Assembly: GCA_910580135.1 (NCBI GenBank)
Contig: CAJTXC010000027.1
Coordinates: 1-13,587 of the forward strand
DNA length: 13,587 nt
Source of the DNA: an uncultured Bacilli bacterium
GTDB lineage: Bacteria; Bacillota_I; Bacilli_A; RF39; UBA660
Direction of reading: 5' to 3'
Below are positions 1 through 6,983 of this stretch, piece after piece (positions within the stretch are counted from its first letter, which is position 1; each line of letters begins with the position of its first letter). The position numbers were made by a program, and so were the translations under genes. A model generated the notes under the pieces. It searched no databases. It was not told the origin of the DNA and saw nothing but the letters and a program-made list of their open reading frames with translations.

Positions 1-351
1 AGAAATGTAGAAGAAAACATCAAAAAAACATCAAATAAGCTTATAAAGATTAAAGCCTGTATATCAAGCGCAAATGCAATTTTAGACGAAATTGCCAATA
101 TCCAAGATTATAATAATATAAATATAGAAATCTTGAATAGAATAAGAGATTGCTTAGCACATGGGAATCTAAATATTAGTATTACTAACATTAATGATAT
201 AATGAGTACTGAATTAAAAATTATAGATAAGTATGAAGGTAAAGTGCAATTTCAAACAATAATTTCTTTTGAAGATTTAATCAAAATTTTAAATGATGCT
301 GATTTTGCAAAATCACTTTTAAATGATAATCAAAACTTAAATATTAAATAA
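1..351 (+). CDS. 3' part of a HEPN-like protein gene (5' end outside window)
   Basis: The reading frame is open from base 1 to the TAA at 349-351, giving 116 residues of a longer protein. The only in-frame start-like codon nearby (TTG at 133) has no ribosome binding site, so this is a partial gene and not a short one. Residues 49-54 read RDCLAH, followed by GN. An Arg-x4-His motif within an 'R-x-R-x-x-L-A-H-G-N' context is the usual signature of HEPN domains, found in many RNases of toxin-antitoxin and abortive-infection systems and in some non-catalytic proteins. A short, probably beta-rich tail follows, then a helix ending in Asn-rich sequence. No transmembrane segment is visible. Base composition looks even more AT-rich than the neighbouring core genes. 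The HEPN call rests on one motif in a fragment, and the partner gene, if any, lies outside the window. Confidence 0.5.
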   Translation, partial: RNVEENIKKTSNKLIKIKACISSANAILDEIANIQDYNNINIEILNRIRDCLAHGNLNISITNINDIMSTELKIIDKYEGKVQFQTIISFEDLIKILNDADFAKSLLNDNQNLNIK

Positions 352-357
352 TAATTG

Positions 358-386
358 AAAAACGACTAATTGTTAGTCGTTTTTTT
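358..386. terminator. Bidirectional intrinsic terminator between convergent genes
   Basis: An inverted repeat pairs 358-369 with 373-384 around a 3-nt loop (TTG). The core is ACGACTAA/TTAGTCGT, with a T run on the right and an A run on the left, so it can stop transcription from both sides. The minus-strand PBP stop codon (366-368) and its last few codons lie inside the stem. Confidence 0.85.
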
Positions 387-2342
387 AGTAGTAGTTTTTT
401 TCTTTGTATTTGTTTTACTCACATAACCTGGTTCAGTTCCTTTAACAAAGTATAAAATTTTCTTTAGTTTAGAATCATTAGTAGCTTCTTTACCAGTACT
501 AACATCAGTTAATACACCAACTACGTTATCTGGTTTTTCATACCATTTAGATTCTTTATCTCTTAAATATCCTTCTATTGTATCAGCCCATATATTTTTA
601 GAATATTTATATTCTTTATTTGATAGTTTTCTATTATCATCGTAGCCGGTCCATACACCAACAACAATATCCGGATTATATCCAACTGTCCATAAGTCAT
701 AATCGGTTGTACCACTTTTAACGGCATATTTTTTAGTTATTTTAGGCGCGATAGAGGCGCATGTTGGCGATGTATAACTTATAAGAGATGTATCATACGT
801 GTTGGATAGTAATTCGCTTAATATATAGGTGTATGATTTGTTTAGTACTTTTTCTTTTTTGTTTTTAAATTCGTATATAACATCACCATTTCCATCTTCT
901 ACCTTTTCTATTAGATGTTCTTTAACACTACTACCGGAGTTCGCAAGGGTAGCATAAGCATTAGTAAACTCTATAACTGATAATTCGTTAGTTCCAAGTG
1001 GAAGTGATGCGTTAGCCTCTAACTTACTTTTAATACCCATTTTTTTAGCATACTTGATCATGGTATCTTCCCCTAAGAAAAGGTGTGTTTTAATTGCGTA
1101 TATGTTATCTGAATAAGCGATAGCAAGTGCCATTGTTATTTTGTCATTAGGATATATATTGCCAAAGTTACTTGGTGAGTACGTTGTCTTAGAATCTAAA
1201 GAGAAAGTAGTTGGTTTACTTAAAAACGTAGTAGATGCTGTTAAACCATTTTCTAACGCTGCATAATAAAGTATAGGCTTCATGGTAGAACCAACTTGTC
1301 TTTTTGATTGTACGGCTCTATTATACTGTGACTTAGAATAATCTTTTCCGCCTGCTAGTGCTATTATTGCACCATTATTTGGATTAATCATAACCGCTGA
1401 TGTTTGCATTTCTTCTTTACCTTCTAGATTATTTTTAATTGCGTTTTCAAGTGATGTTTGCGCTTCTATATCAAGGTTGGTATATATTTTGAGACCCTCT
1501 TGTCTAATGGTATTTTCACTAACTATATTTAAATCTTGTAATTCTCTTATAACGGCATCTTGATAATACATTAAAGTAGATAAATTTAGATTTTCTTTTT
1601 TTCCATAATAAGTTAATTTTACATCTATTGTTTCATCCATTGTTTTCCTAGATATTATCTTATTATTAACCAGTGCCTTTAATATTTCTCTTTGCCTTTT
1701 TTTAGCGGCAACTTCATCATTTAACGGAGAATAGTTATCTGGGGATTTTGGTATTCCTGCAAGCATAGAACTTTCTGCAAGTGTTAAATCTTTAGCAGAC
1801 TTATTAAAATAATAATGAGAAGCGTTTTCAATACCTAGTATTCCGTTACCATAATTTATGGTATTTAAGTAACCTTCTAATATTTCCTCTTTAGAATACT
1901 GCGTTTCTAACTTAAAAGCATACCAAGCTTCTTTTATCTTACGTTCCCACGTTTTATCAAAAGTTAAGAACAAGTTTCTTGCATACTGCTGGGTAATAGT
2001 TGATGCCCCTTCTTTTAAATCTTTAGATTTTATATTAACGAAGATGGATTTAATTATTCTAGGCACATCAAAACCGGTATGGTTATAAAAGTTCTTATCT
2101 TCAGAATAAATGGTTGCATTAACTAAATCTTTAGAAATATCTTTTAACTTAATCCATTTTTTAGTACCATTATTGCCTTCATAAAAACTCTTTTTATCTT
2201 TATCATACATATATATACTATTTGAGTTTTCAATATCTATTTCAGAACCATATTTAGCACACACGAATAATATGCTATAACATACACAAAATACTAACAT
2301 TAAGGCAATTAATACTTTAGAAATTATTTTAATTTTTTTCAT
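366..2342 (-). CDS. Class A penicillin-binding protein (glycosyltransferase + transpeptidase)
   Basis: This bifunctional peptidoglycan synthase polymerises lipid II and cross-links stem peptides on the outer face of the membrane. Residues 6-29 form an N-terminal membrane anchor. The GT51 domain shows its first motif EDKNFYNHTG at 81-90 (catalytic Glu81), STITQQ at 114-119, and the KEEILEGYLN segment at 151-160. The transpeptidase domain has the acylation motif STMK at 352-355 (Ser352), SDN at 411-413 and KSGT at 542-545, so all expected catalytic motifs are present. The tail (about 641-658) is rich in Lys, Thr and Asn. At 658 aa it is shorter than B. subtilis PonA and closer to the PBP2d type. 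A ribosome binding site AGAAGG (complement of 2350-2355) lies 7 nt before the ATG. A pbpG-like gene near the DUF1934 gene and argS is also seen in Bacillus/Geobacillus. I saw no convincing promoter on this strand. Confidence 0.95.
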   Translation of the reverse strand: MKKIKIISKVLIALMLVFCVCYSILFVCAKYGSEIDIENSNSIYMYDKDKKSFYEGNNGTKKWIKLKDISKDLVNATIYSEDKNFYNHTGFDVPRIIKSIFVNIKSKDLKEGASTITQQYARNLFLTFDKTWERKIKEAWYAFKLETQYSKEEILEGYLNTINYGNGILGIENASHYYFNKSAKDLTLAESSMLAGIPKSPDNYSPLNDEVAAKKRQREILKALVNNKIISRKTMDETIDVKLTYYGKKENLNLSTLMYYQDAVIRELQDLNIVSENTIRQEGLKIYTNLDIEAQTSLENAIKNNLEGKEEMQTSAVMINPNNGAIIALAGGKDYSKSQYNRAVQSKRQVGSTMKPILYYAALENGLTASTTFLSKPTTFSLDSKTTYSPSNFGNIYPNDKITMALAIAYSDNIYAIKTHLFLGEDTMIKYAKKMGIKSKLEANASLPLGTNELSVIEFTNAYATLANSGSSVKEHLIEKVEDGNGDVIYEFKNKKEKVLNKSYTYILSELLSNTYDTSLISYTSPTCASIAPKITKKYAVKSGTTDYDLWTVGYNPDIVVGVWTGYDDNRKLSNKEYKYSKNIWADTIEGYLRDKESKWYEKPDNVVGVLTDVSTGKEATNDSKLKKILYFVKGTEPGYVSKTNTKKKTTTKKTTNN

Positions 2343-2401
2343 TTAATCGCCTTCTTTCTAATTTTAGTATTGGTAAAATCATTCAAAATATAAGTATTTT
2401 G

Positions 2402-2430
2402 TTGACCTTTTTTCTTTTCTATGCTATATT
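2402..2430 (+). promoter_or_regulatory. Sigma-A-type promoter for the DUF1934-argS-rpoE-prfA operon
   Basis: A -35 box TTGACC (2402-2407) and a -10 box TATATT (2425-2430) are separated by 17 bp. TGC directly before the -10 makes it an extended -10 promoter. The start would fall near 2437, leaving a leader of only about 23 nt before the ATG at 2460. Confidence 0.8.
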
Positions 2431-2459
2431 GACGTTAGAAAATTTTTAAAGGTGTTTTT

Positions 2460-2837
2460 ATGTCTAAAATTATTATTAATTCTAACGTTTTTTCTAAAAA
2501 AGAAGAGGAACGATTAACGAGTGTATTAGCCATATTAAAAGATGGAAAAATAAATTATAGAAATGATGGTGTAAATGTAATTATTACATTATTAAAAGAT
2601 AAGATTATTTTAGTAAGAGAAAATGATAGTATGGTGTTAACTTTAGAATTTGAAGAAAATAAAACTTTGACTACGAAATACTTAATTAAAGAATTAGGAA
2701 TTAGTATAAAAGTAGAAACTAAAACGAAACGATTACTTATAAATAATAATAGTTTTGAAATAGAATATGAATTATTTATGAATGGTGAGTTTAGTGATAC
2801 TTTTAGCTATAACTTAGAATGGAGCGAACTTAAATGA
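2460..2837 (+). CDS. DUF1934 (YwiB-like) protein
   Basis: This 125-aa, probably cytoplasmic protein has alternating hydrophobic and charged residues typical of beta strands and no membrane segment. Its length, composition and place directly before argS match the DUF1934 family (B. subtilis YwiB), predicted to form a small calycin-like beta barrel. Its biochemical role is unknown. The start follows AAAGGTG (2448-2454) at good spacing. The gene overlaps argS by four bases (ATGA), which indicates translational coupling. It ends in TGA, with an in-frame TAA two codons further on. The family call rests on synteny and general pattern more than on a sharp motif. Confidence 0.75.
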   Translation: MSKIIINSNVFSKKEEERLTSVLAILKDGKINYRNDGVNVIITLLKDKIILVRENDSMVLTLEFEENKTLTTKYLIKELGISIKVETKTKRLLINNNSFEIEYELFMNGEFSDTFSYNLEWSELK

Positions 2838-4462
2838 ATATAAAGCAAAAAATAAAAGAGATTATTTCTTGTACTTTAAAAGAATTAGAAATTGATTTTG
2901 AGGATGATAAAATAGTTATTGAAATTCCTAAAAATCGTGATAACGGAGACTTTTCTAGTAATATTGCAATGCAATTAACTAGGGTTTTAGGTGATAATCC
3001 AAGAAATATAGCAAGTAAATTAGTAGATGTTATTTCTAAAAATGAGAAAATCGAAAAAGTAGAGATAGCAGGACCTGGTTTTATTAATATTTATTTAAAA
3101 GATGAATATGTTTTTAGCGGTATAGCAAATATCATAAAAGAAGAAGATAACTATGGTAAAAGTACTATCGGTAATAATGAAAAGGTAGATATAGAGTTCG
3201 TTAGTGCAAACCCAACAGGAATTCTCCACTTAGGTACTGCTCGTGGCGCAGCTTATGGATCTAACCTTGCTAACATCATGTCGTTTGCGGGATTTTACGT
3301 TACTAAAGAGTACTACATAAATGACGCTGGTAACCAAATAAATAACCTAGGAATATCAGTTAAAGAAAGATATAAAGGTTTATGTGGAGAGAAAGAAAAC
3401 ATACCAGAAGATGGTTATTATGGTAGTGAAATAATTGATATTGCTAAAAGTATAAAAGATGAGTATGAAGATAAAAAGTTAGATGAGGACCTAGAATTCT
3501 TTAAGAAAATAGCAGTTGATTACTTACTTAATATAATAAAGACTGATTTAGCTAACTTTGGAGTTACCTTTGACGTATGGACTAGTGAGAAAGCAATACG
3601 TGCTAAAGGGCGTATTGAAGAGTCTTTAAAAATACTAAAAGAAAAAGGTTTAATATTTGAACAAGATGGTGCTAAATGGCTTAAGACAACTGTATATGGT
3701 GATGATAAAGACCGTGTTTTAGTTAAAGCGGACGGTAGCTATACATATTTAGTTCCGGATATTGCATATCATTTAGATAAGTTTGATAGAGGATTTGATT
3801 CTTTAGTAGATGTATTTGGAGCAGATCATCATAGTTATGTATCAAGACTTAAAGCTAGTATTGAGGCTTTAGGTTATGATAAAGACAAACTAGAGGTTAG
3901 GCTTCTTCAAATGGTAAGACTTCTTCGTGATGGAGAAATCGTTAAAATGAGCAAAAGAACAGGTGGTAACATAACTATTTCTGAATTAGTAGAAGAAATA
4001 GGAATGGATGCTGCAAGATATTTCTTTGGGGCAAGAAGCCTAGATGGTCAAATGGACTTCGATATAAACTTAGCATTAAAACAATCTAGTGATAATCCAT
4101 TCTTTTATGTTGGATATGCTCATGCTAGAATATCAACAATATTAGAAGATGCTAAAACAAAAGGGTTAGAAATAAATACTAATATTAAAAATATAATAGA
4201 TGCTGATTCAAAAGCATTATTACTTAAGGTTTATGAGTTTACTGGTGTTGTAGAAACTGCTGCTATTAAAAAAGAACCACATTTAATTACAAATTATGTG
4301 TATGAATTAGCTAGTATGTTCCATAATTATTATGGAAAACATAGAATATTAACTGATGATAAGGTTATTTCGTCAGAAAACTTAGGTTTAATAAAAACCG
4401 TACAAATAACAATTAAAAATGCTTTAAGGCTTATTGGTGTAAGCGCACCTAATAAAATGTAG
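2834..4462 (+). CDS. argS: Arginyl-tRNA synthetase
   Basis: This class I synthetase charges tRNA-Arg with arginine in the cytoplasm. The N-terminal Add-1 domain covers about residues 1-110. The Rossmann catalytic core begins with SANPTG at 124-129 and the HIGH-type motif HLGT at 132-135. GADHH is at 329-333 and the KMSK loop at 371-374. The C-terminal helical anticodon-binding DALR domain covers about 420-542 and ends with RLIGVSAP, close to the family's usual end. At 542 aa the length is normal. The ATG overlaps the DUF1934 stop and uses a GGAG (2821-2824) inside that gene. No T-box leader is present upstream. Confidence 0.97.
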   Translation: MNIKQKIKEIISCTLKELEIDFEDDKIVIEIPKNRDNGDFSSNIAMQLTRVLGDNPRNIASKLVDVISKNEKIEKVEIAGPGFINIYLKDEYVFSGIANIIKEEDNYGKSTIGNNEKVDIEFVSANPTGILHLGTARGAAYGSNLANIMSFAGFYVTKEYYINDAGNQINNLGISVKERYKGLCGEKENIPEDGYYGSEIIDIAKSIKDEYEDKKLDEDLEFFKKIAVDYLLNIIKTDLANFGVTFDVWTSEKAIRAKGRIEESLKILKEKGLIFEQDGAKWLKTTVYGDDKDRVLVKADGSYTYLVPDIAYHLDKFDRGFDSLVDVFGADHHSYVSRLKASIEALGYDKDKLEVRLLQMVRLLRDGEIVKMSKRTGGNITISELVEEIGMDAARYFFGARSLDGQMDFDINLALKQSSDNPFFYVGYAHARISTILEDAKTKGLEINTNIKNIIDADSKALLLKVYEFTGVVETAAIKKEPHLITNYVYELASMFHNYYGKHRILTDDKVISSENLGLIKTVQITIKNALRLIGVSAPNKM

Positions 4463-4473
4463 GAGGAATTAAG

Positions 4474-4917
4474 ATGAACGTTAGACAAATGCCTTTAGAG
4501 GAATTAGAATTATTATCTTATACGGATATAGCGTATGAATTATTAAAATTAGATAAAAAACCAAAAACAACACCAGTATTATTTGGTGAAGTATGTAAGT
4601 TGCTTGAAATAAGCGAAGATAACATGATGGAAATGATAGGAGACTTTTATACTACTTTAACAACTGATAAAAGATTCTTATTATTAGACAGTGCAGAATG
4701 GGATTTAAAAGAGTTTCATGCAGTTAAAACAATCGTTGATGATATAGAAGAAGATGATGATTCATCAGAAGAAGAAACAGAAGATGAAGAGGAAACTACA
4801 TCAGAAACAGAAGATGAAGCTGTAGCTAGTGATATAGATGACTTTGATGATGCAGATGAGACAATAGATGATTTAGAAGATTTAGTAGTAGTAACAGAAG
4901 ACGAGTTGGAAGAGTAA
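4474..4917 (+). CDS. rpoE: RNA polymerase delta subunit
   Basis: Delta is an accessory RNA polymerase subunit of Gram-positive bacteria that promotes enzyme recycling and affects promoter selection. Residues 1 to about 85 form the folded winged-helix (HARE-HTH) domain, including LSYTDIAYELLK early on and a WDLKEF segment near 76-81. Residues 89-147 are an unstructured tail made almost wholly of Asp and Glu, the hallmark of the family. The length of 147 aa is slightly below the B. subtilis protein. A strong AGGAGG (4461-4466) overlaps the argS stop. The gene is followed with no gap by prfA. In Bacillus rpoE also lies close to argS, which supports the assignment. Confidence 0.93.
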   Translation: MNVRQMPLEELELLSYTDIAYELLKLDKKPKTTPVLFGEVCKLLEISEDNMMEMIGDFYTTLTTDKRFLLLDSAEWDLKEFHAVKTIVDDIEEDDDSSEEETEDEEETTSETEDEAVASDIDDFDDADETIDDLEDLVVVTEDELEE

Positions 4918-5973
4918 ATGTTTGAAAGATTAGAAACAATAAGACAAAGAAATGAATTTATAACTAATGAGCTTAGTAAACCAGAGGTTATAAGTGATGT
5001 TTCATTAACTACTAAATTATCTAAAGAACAATCTGATTTATCTGAAATTATAGAGTGTTATGATGCATATTTAAAAGCTAAAAATGATTATGAAGAAGCA
5101 AAAGAATTAGCTAAAGATCCAGAAATGGCAGAGTTTGCTATGGAAGAGGAAGAAAAGCAATTAGCTAGACAAAAAGAATTAGAAAAAGAACTTGAAATAT
5201 TATTATTACCAAAAGATCCAAACGATAAGAAAAACATAATCGTTGAAATACGTGGTGCAGCTGGTGGAGATGAAGCAAATATCTTCGCTGGAGATCTTTA
5301 TAACATGTATGTAAGATATGCTGAAAATCAAGGGTTTAAGGTTGAAGAATTAGAAAGTACACCAGGAACAAGTGGCGGATTTTCAGAAGTTTCATTTATG
5401 GTTAAGGGTGATAGTGTATATTCTAAATTAAAGTACGAATCTGGGGCACACCGTGTTCAAAGGGTTCCTGCGACTGAATCACAAGGAAGAGTACATACAT
5501 CAACAGCTACCGTACTTGTAATGCCTGAAGTAGATGACGTTGATTTTGAATTAGATATGAACGACGTAAGAGTTGATATCACAAGATCATCTGGTTGTGG
5601 TGGTCAAGGTGTTAATACAACTGATAGTGCTGTTCGTTTAACACACATTCCAACTGGTATCATCGTTTATTCTCAAACTGAAAGATCTCAAATTAGAAAT
5701 AAAGAAAAAGCTATTAAGATATTAAAATCTAGGGTTTACGATCTTAAGATGAGAGAACAAGAAGCAGAAGTTGGAGCAGAAAGAAAAAGTAAAATAGGTT
5801 CTGGTGATAGATCAGAAAAAATTAGAACTTATAACTATCCTCAAAACAGAGTAACAGATCATAGAATAGGATTTACTACTAACTCTCTTGATAGAGTAAT
5901 GAATGGTAAACTAGATGATATTGTTGAAGCTTTAATAACAGAAGATCAAAGAAGAAAATTAGCTGGAGAATAA
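4918..5973 (+). CDS. prfA: Peptide chain release factor 1
   Basis: RF1 recognises UAA and UAG in the ribosomal A site and triggers release of the finished chain. The stop-recognition tripeptide PAT is at 184-186, inside a conserved HRVQRVPATESQGR stretch, and this sets it apart from RF2 (SPF). The catalytic GGQ is at 228-230; Gln230 is the residue methylated by PrmC, whose gene is the next one downstream. Residues 1-100 form the helical domain 1. The length of 351 aa is normal. The residue just before GGQ is Cys (SSGCGGQ), where Ala or Pro is common. The ATG abuts the rpoE stop and uses GGAAG (4908-4912) in the end of rpoE, so the two are coupled. Confidence 0.97.
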   Translation: MFERLETIRQRNEFITNELSKPEVISDVSLTTKLSKEQSDLSEIIECYDAYLKAKNDYEEAKELAKDPEMAEFAMEEEEKQLARQKELEKELEILLLPKDPNDKKNIIVEIRGAAGGDEANIFAGDLYNMYVRYAENQGFKVEELESTPGTSGGFSEVSFMVKGDSVYSKLKYESGAHRVQRVPATESQGRVHTSTATVLVMPEVDDVDFELDMNDVRVDITRSSGCGGQGVNTTDSAVRLTHIPTGIIVYSQTERSQIRNKEKAIKILKSRVYDLKMREQEAEVGAERKSKIGSGDRSEKIRTYNYPQNRVTDHRIGFTTNSLDRVMNGKLDDIVEALITEDQRRKLAGE

Positions 5974-5987
5974 TTTTCAGCTTTTTT
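5961..5987 (+). terminator. Intrinsic terminator overlapping the prfA stop
   Basis: A hairpin pairs 5961-5969 with 5974-5982 (AGCTG.../...CAGCT, two G-U pairs, 4-nt loop) and is followed by six T (5982-5987). The prfA TAA (5971-5973) lies in the loop region. It closes the DUF1934-argS-rpoE-prfA operon. Confidence 0.75.
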
Positions 5988-6043
5988 ATGTACTAGGAAA
6001 GTGCATTTTTTTAGAAAAATAGATATAAAAAATAAATTTTGTA

Positions 6044-6072
6044 TTTACAGACAAATGTATGAATGATAATAT
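6044..6072 (+). promoter_or_regulatory. Promoter for the prmC leader and operon
   Basis: TTTACA (6044-6049) and TAATAT (6067-6072) are separated by 17 bp, with TGA before the -10 giving an extended -10. It is nearly the same as the promoter at 8069-8097. The expected start is near 6079, leaving a leader of about 150 nt before prmC. Confidence 0.65.
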
Positions 6073-6078
6073 AAATAT

Positions 6079-6231
6079 GTAATCAATGTAAAAATATAAA
6101 AGTACGGTAGCGACTATCGGAATTTAAGCCTATGGAGAATAAAGGTTGCTTTATCTGTGAAGTAGGAATATTGGGAGGTGACGACCAACACGAATGAAAT
6201 TTATTTCATTCTCTTGTTCGTAGGTAATTAA
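6079..6231 (+). promoter_or_regulatory. Candidate structured 5' leader RNA upstream of prmC, family not recognised
   Basis: This part of the 258-base gap between prfA and prmC has no usable reading frame (stops at 6163 and 6229 in the prmC frame), and its later part is less AT-rich than the rest. Several stems can be drawn: 6105-6110 with 6114-6119; 6139-6144 with 6149-6154 (loop GTTG), enclosed by CCTA 6129-6132 with TAGG 6163-6166; and 6192-6199 with 6204-6211, extended by AACA 6187-6190 with TGTT 6215-6218. None is followed by a T run and none precedes a terminator, so it looks like a leader, not a free small RNA. CCTA 6129-6132 could instead pair with TAGG 6221-6224, the weak prmC Shine-Dalgarno sequence. 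It matches no riboswitch, T-box, 6S, SRP or tmRNA consensus that I know. Structure is inferred by eye. Confidence 0.45.
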
Positions 6232-6948
6232 ATGAATAAAGAAATAGAATACTTAAAAAAATATTATAATGGTAATATTAATGATGCAATTAAAAGACTA
6301 GAAGCAGGTGAACCAGTTCAATATATAGTTGGTAACGTAGACTTTTACGGTTATGAGCTAGATGTTAATAAAAATGTATTAATACCAAGACGTGAAACAG
6401 AAGAACTAGTAGAAGAGGTAATAAAACGTTCTAAAACGTTTAATAATCCTGTTATAATAGACGTTGGAACTGGTAGTGGTGCTATTGCTATATCTTTATC
6501 AAAAGAGCTTAAAATACACGTATATGCATCAGATATAAGTGATAAGGCAATAGAAGTAGCTAAAACTAACGTAGATAAAACAAAAGCTAATGTTACTTTA
6601 CTTAATGGAGACATGTTAAAGCCATATATAGATAATAATATTAAGGTAGATATACTAGTTAGTAATCCTCCGTATATAAAAGAAAATGAGAAAATAGAAG
6701 ATATTGTAAAGAATAATGAACCTCATCTTGCTTTATATGCAAAAAATAATGGCTTAGAGTTTTATGAAAGCATATTAAAGAATGCTAAAGAAGTACTTAA
6801 TGATAAATATTTAATAGCTTTTGAAATAGGTGAAACCCAAGGAGAAGATATTAAAGCTTTAGCATTAAAATACTTAGGAAACGTAAATGTAGAAATAAAA
6901 AAAGATTTGTCAGATAAAAATAGATTTGTTTTTGTATATAATTACTAA
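6232..6948 (+). CDS. prmC: Release factor glutamine N5-methyltransferase
   Basis: PrmC transfers a methyl group from S-adenosylmethionine to the Gln of the GGQ motif in RF1 and RF2, improving termination. The linker motif IPRRETE is at 51-57, the SAM-binding motif DVGTGSG at 77-83, and the NPPY that holds the target glutamine amide at 145-148, followed by a typical EPHLALY (163-169). At 238 aa it is short. GEPVQY comes at 26-31, about 40 residues earlier than the matching position in E. coli PrmC, so the N-terminal release-factor-binding helical domain is much reduced. An in-frame TAA immediately precedes the ATG, so there is no longer start. The ribosome binding site (TAGGT, 6221-6225) is weak. 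Its substrate gene prfA lies just upstream. Confidence 0.95.
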   Translation: MNKEIEYLKKYYNGNINDAIKRLEAGEPVQYIVGNVDFYGYELDVNKNVLIPRRETEELVEEVIKRSKTFNNPVIIDVGTGSGAIAISLSKELKIHVYASDISDKAIEVAKTNVDKTKANVTLLNGDMLKPYIDNNIKVDILVSNPPYIKENEKIEDIVKNNEPHLALYAKNNGLEFYESILKNAKEVLNDKYLIAFEIGETQGEDIKALALKYLGNVNVEIKKDLSDKNRFVFVYNY

Positions 6949-6983
6949 AAATCACTCACTAATTAATAGAGGGTGATTTTTTT
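6947..6983 (+). terminator. Terminator-like hairpin that also hides the spoIIR ribosome binding site
   Basis: The arms 6947-6957 and 6971-6981 pair over 11 bp (one G-U; core ATCACTC/GGGTGAT, 13-nt loop) and the 3' arm runs into seven T (6977-6983). The left arm begins inside the prmC stop codon. The right arm contains most of the spoIIR Shine-Dalgarno GAGGGTGAT (6969-6977). The stem could therefore reduce both read-through and translation of spoIIR. Confidence 0.6.

Noticed and set aside
2343..2400. Minus-strand promoter for the PBP gene
   Set aside because: TTGAAT- and TACTAA-like boxes exist on that strand, but none has acceptable spacing. A promoter must exist, but I cannot place it.
2431..2459. 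T-box or other tRNA-sensing leader before DUF1934-argS
   Set aside because: The leader is only about 23 nt, too short for a T-box, and lacks the conserved T-box sequence.
6100..6231. The gap before prmC as the lost N-terminal coding part of PrmC
   Set aside because: The prmC frame is broken by TAG at 6163 and TAA at 6229, its translation does not resemble a PrmC N-terminus, and the other two frames meet stops at once.
6351..6614. Open reading frame on the minus strand inside prmC
   Set aside because: It lies wholly over well-conserved prmC coding sequence, has no ribosome binding site and gives a protein typical of an antisense shadow.
6934..6962. Sigma-F promoter for spoIIR
   Set aside because: GTATA at 6934-6938 could be a -35, but the bases after a 15-nt spacer do not fit the GG..A.A.T type -10.
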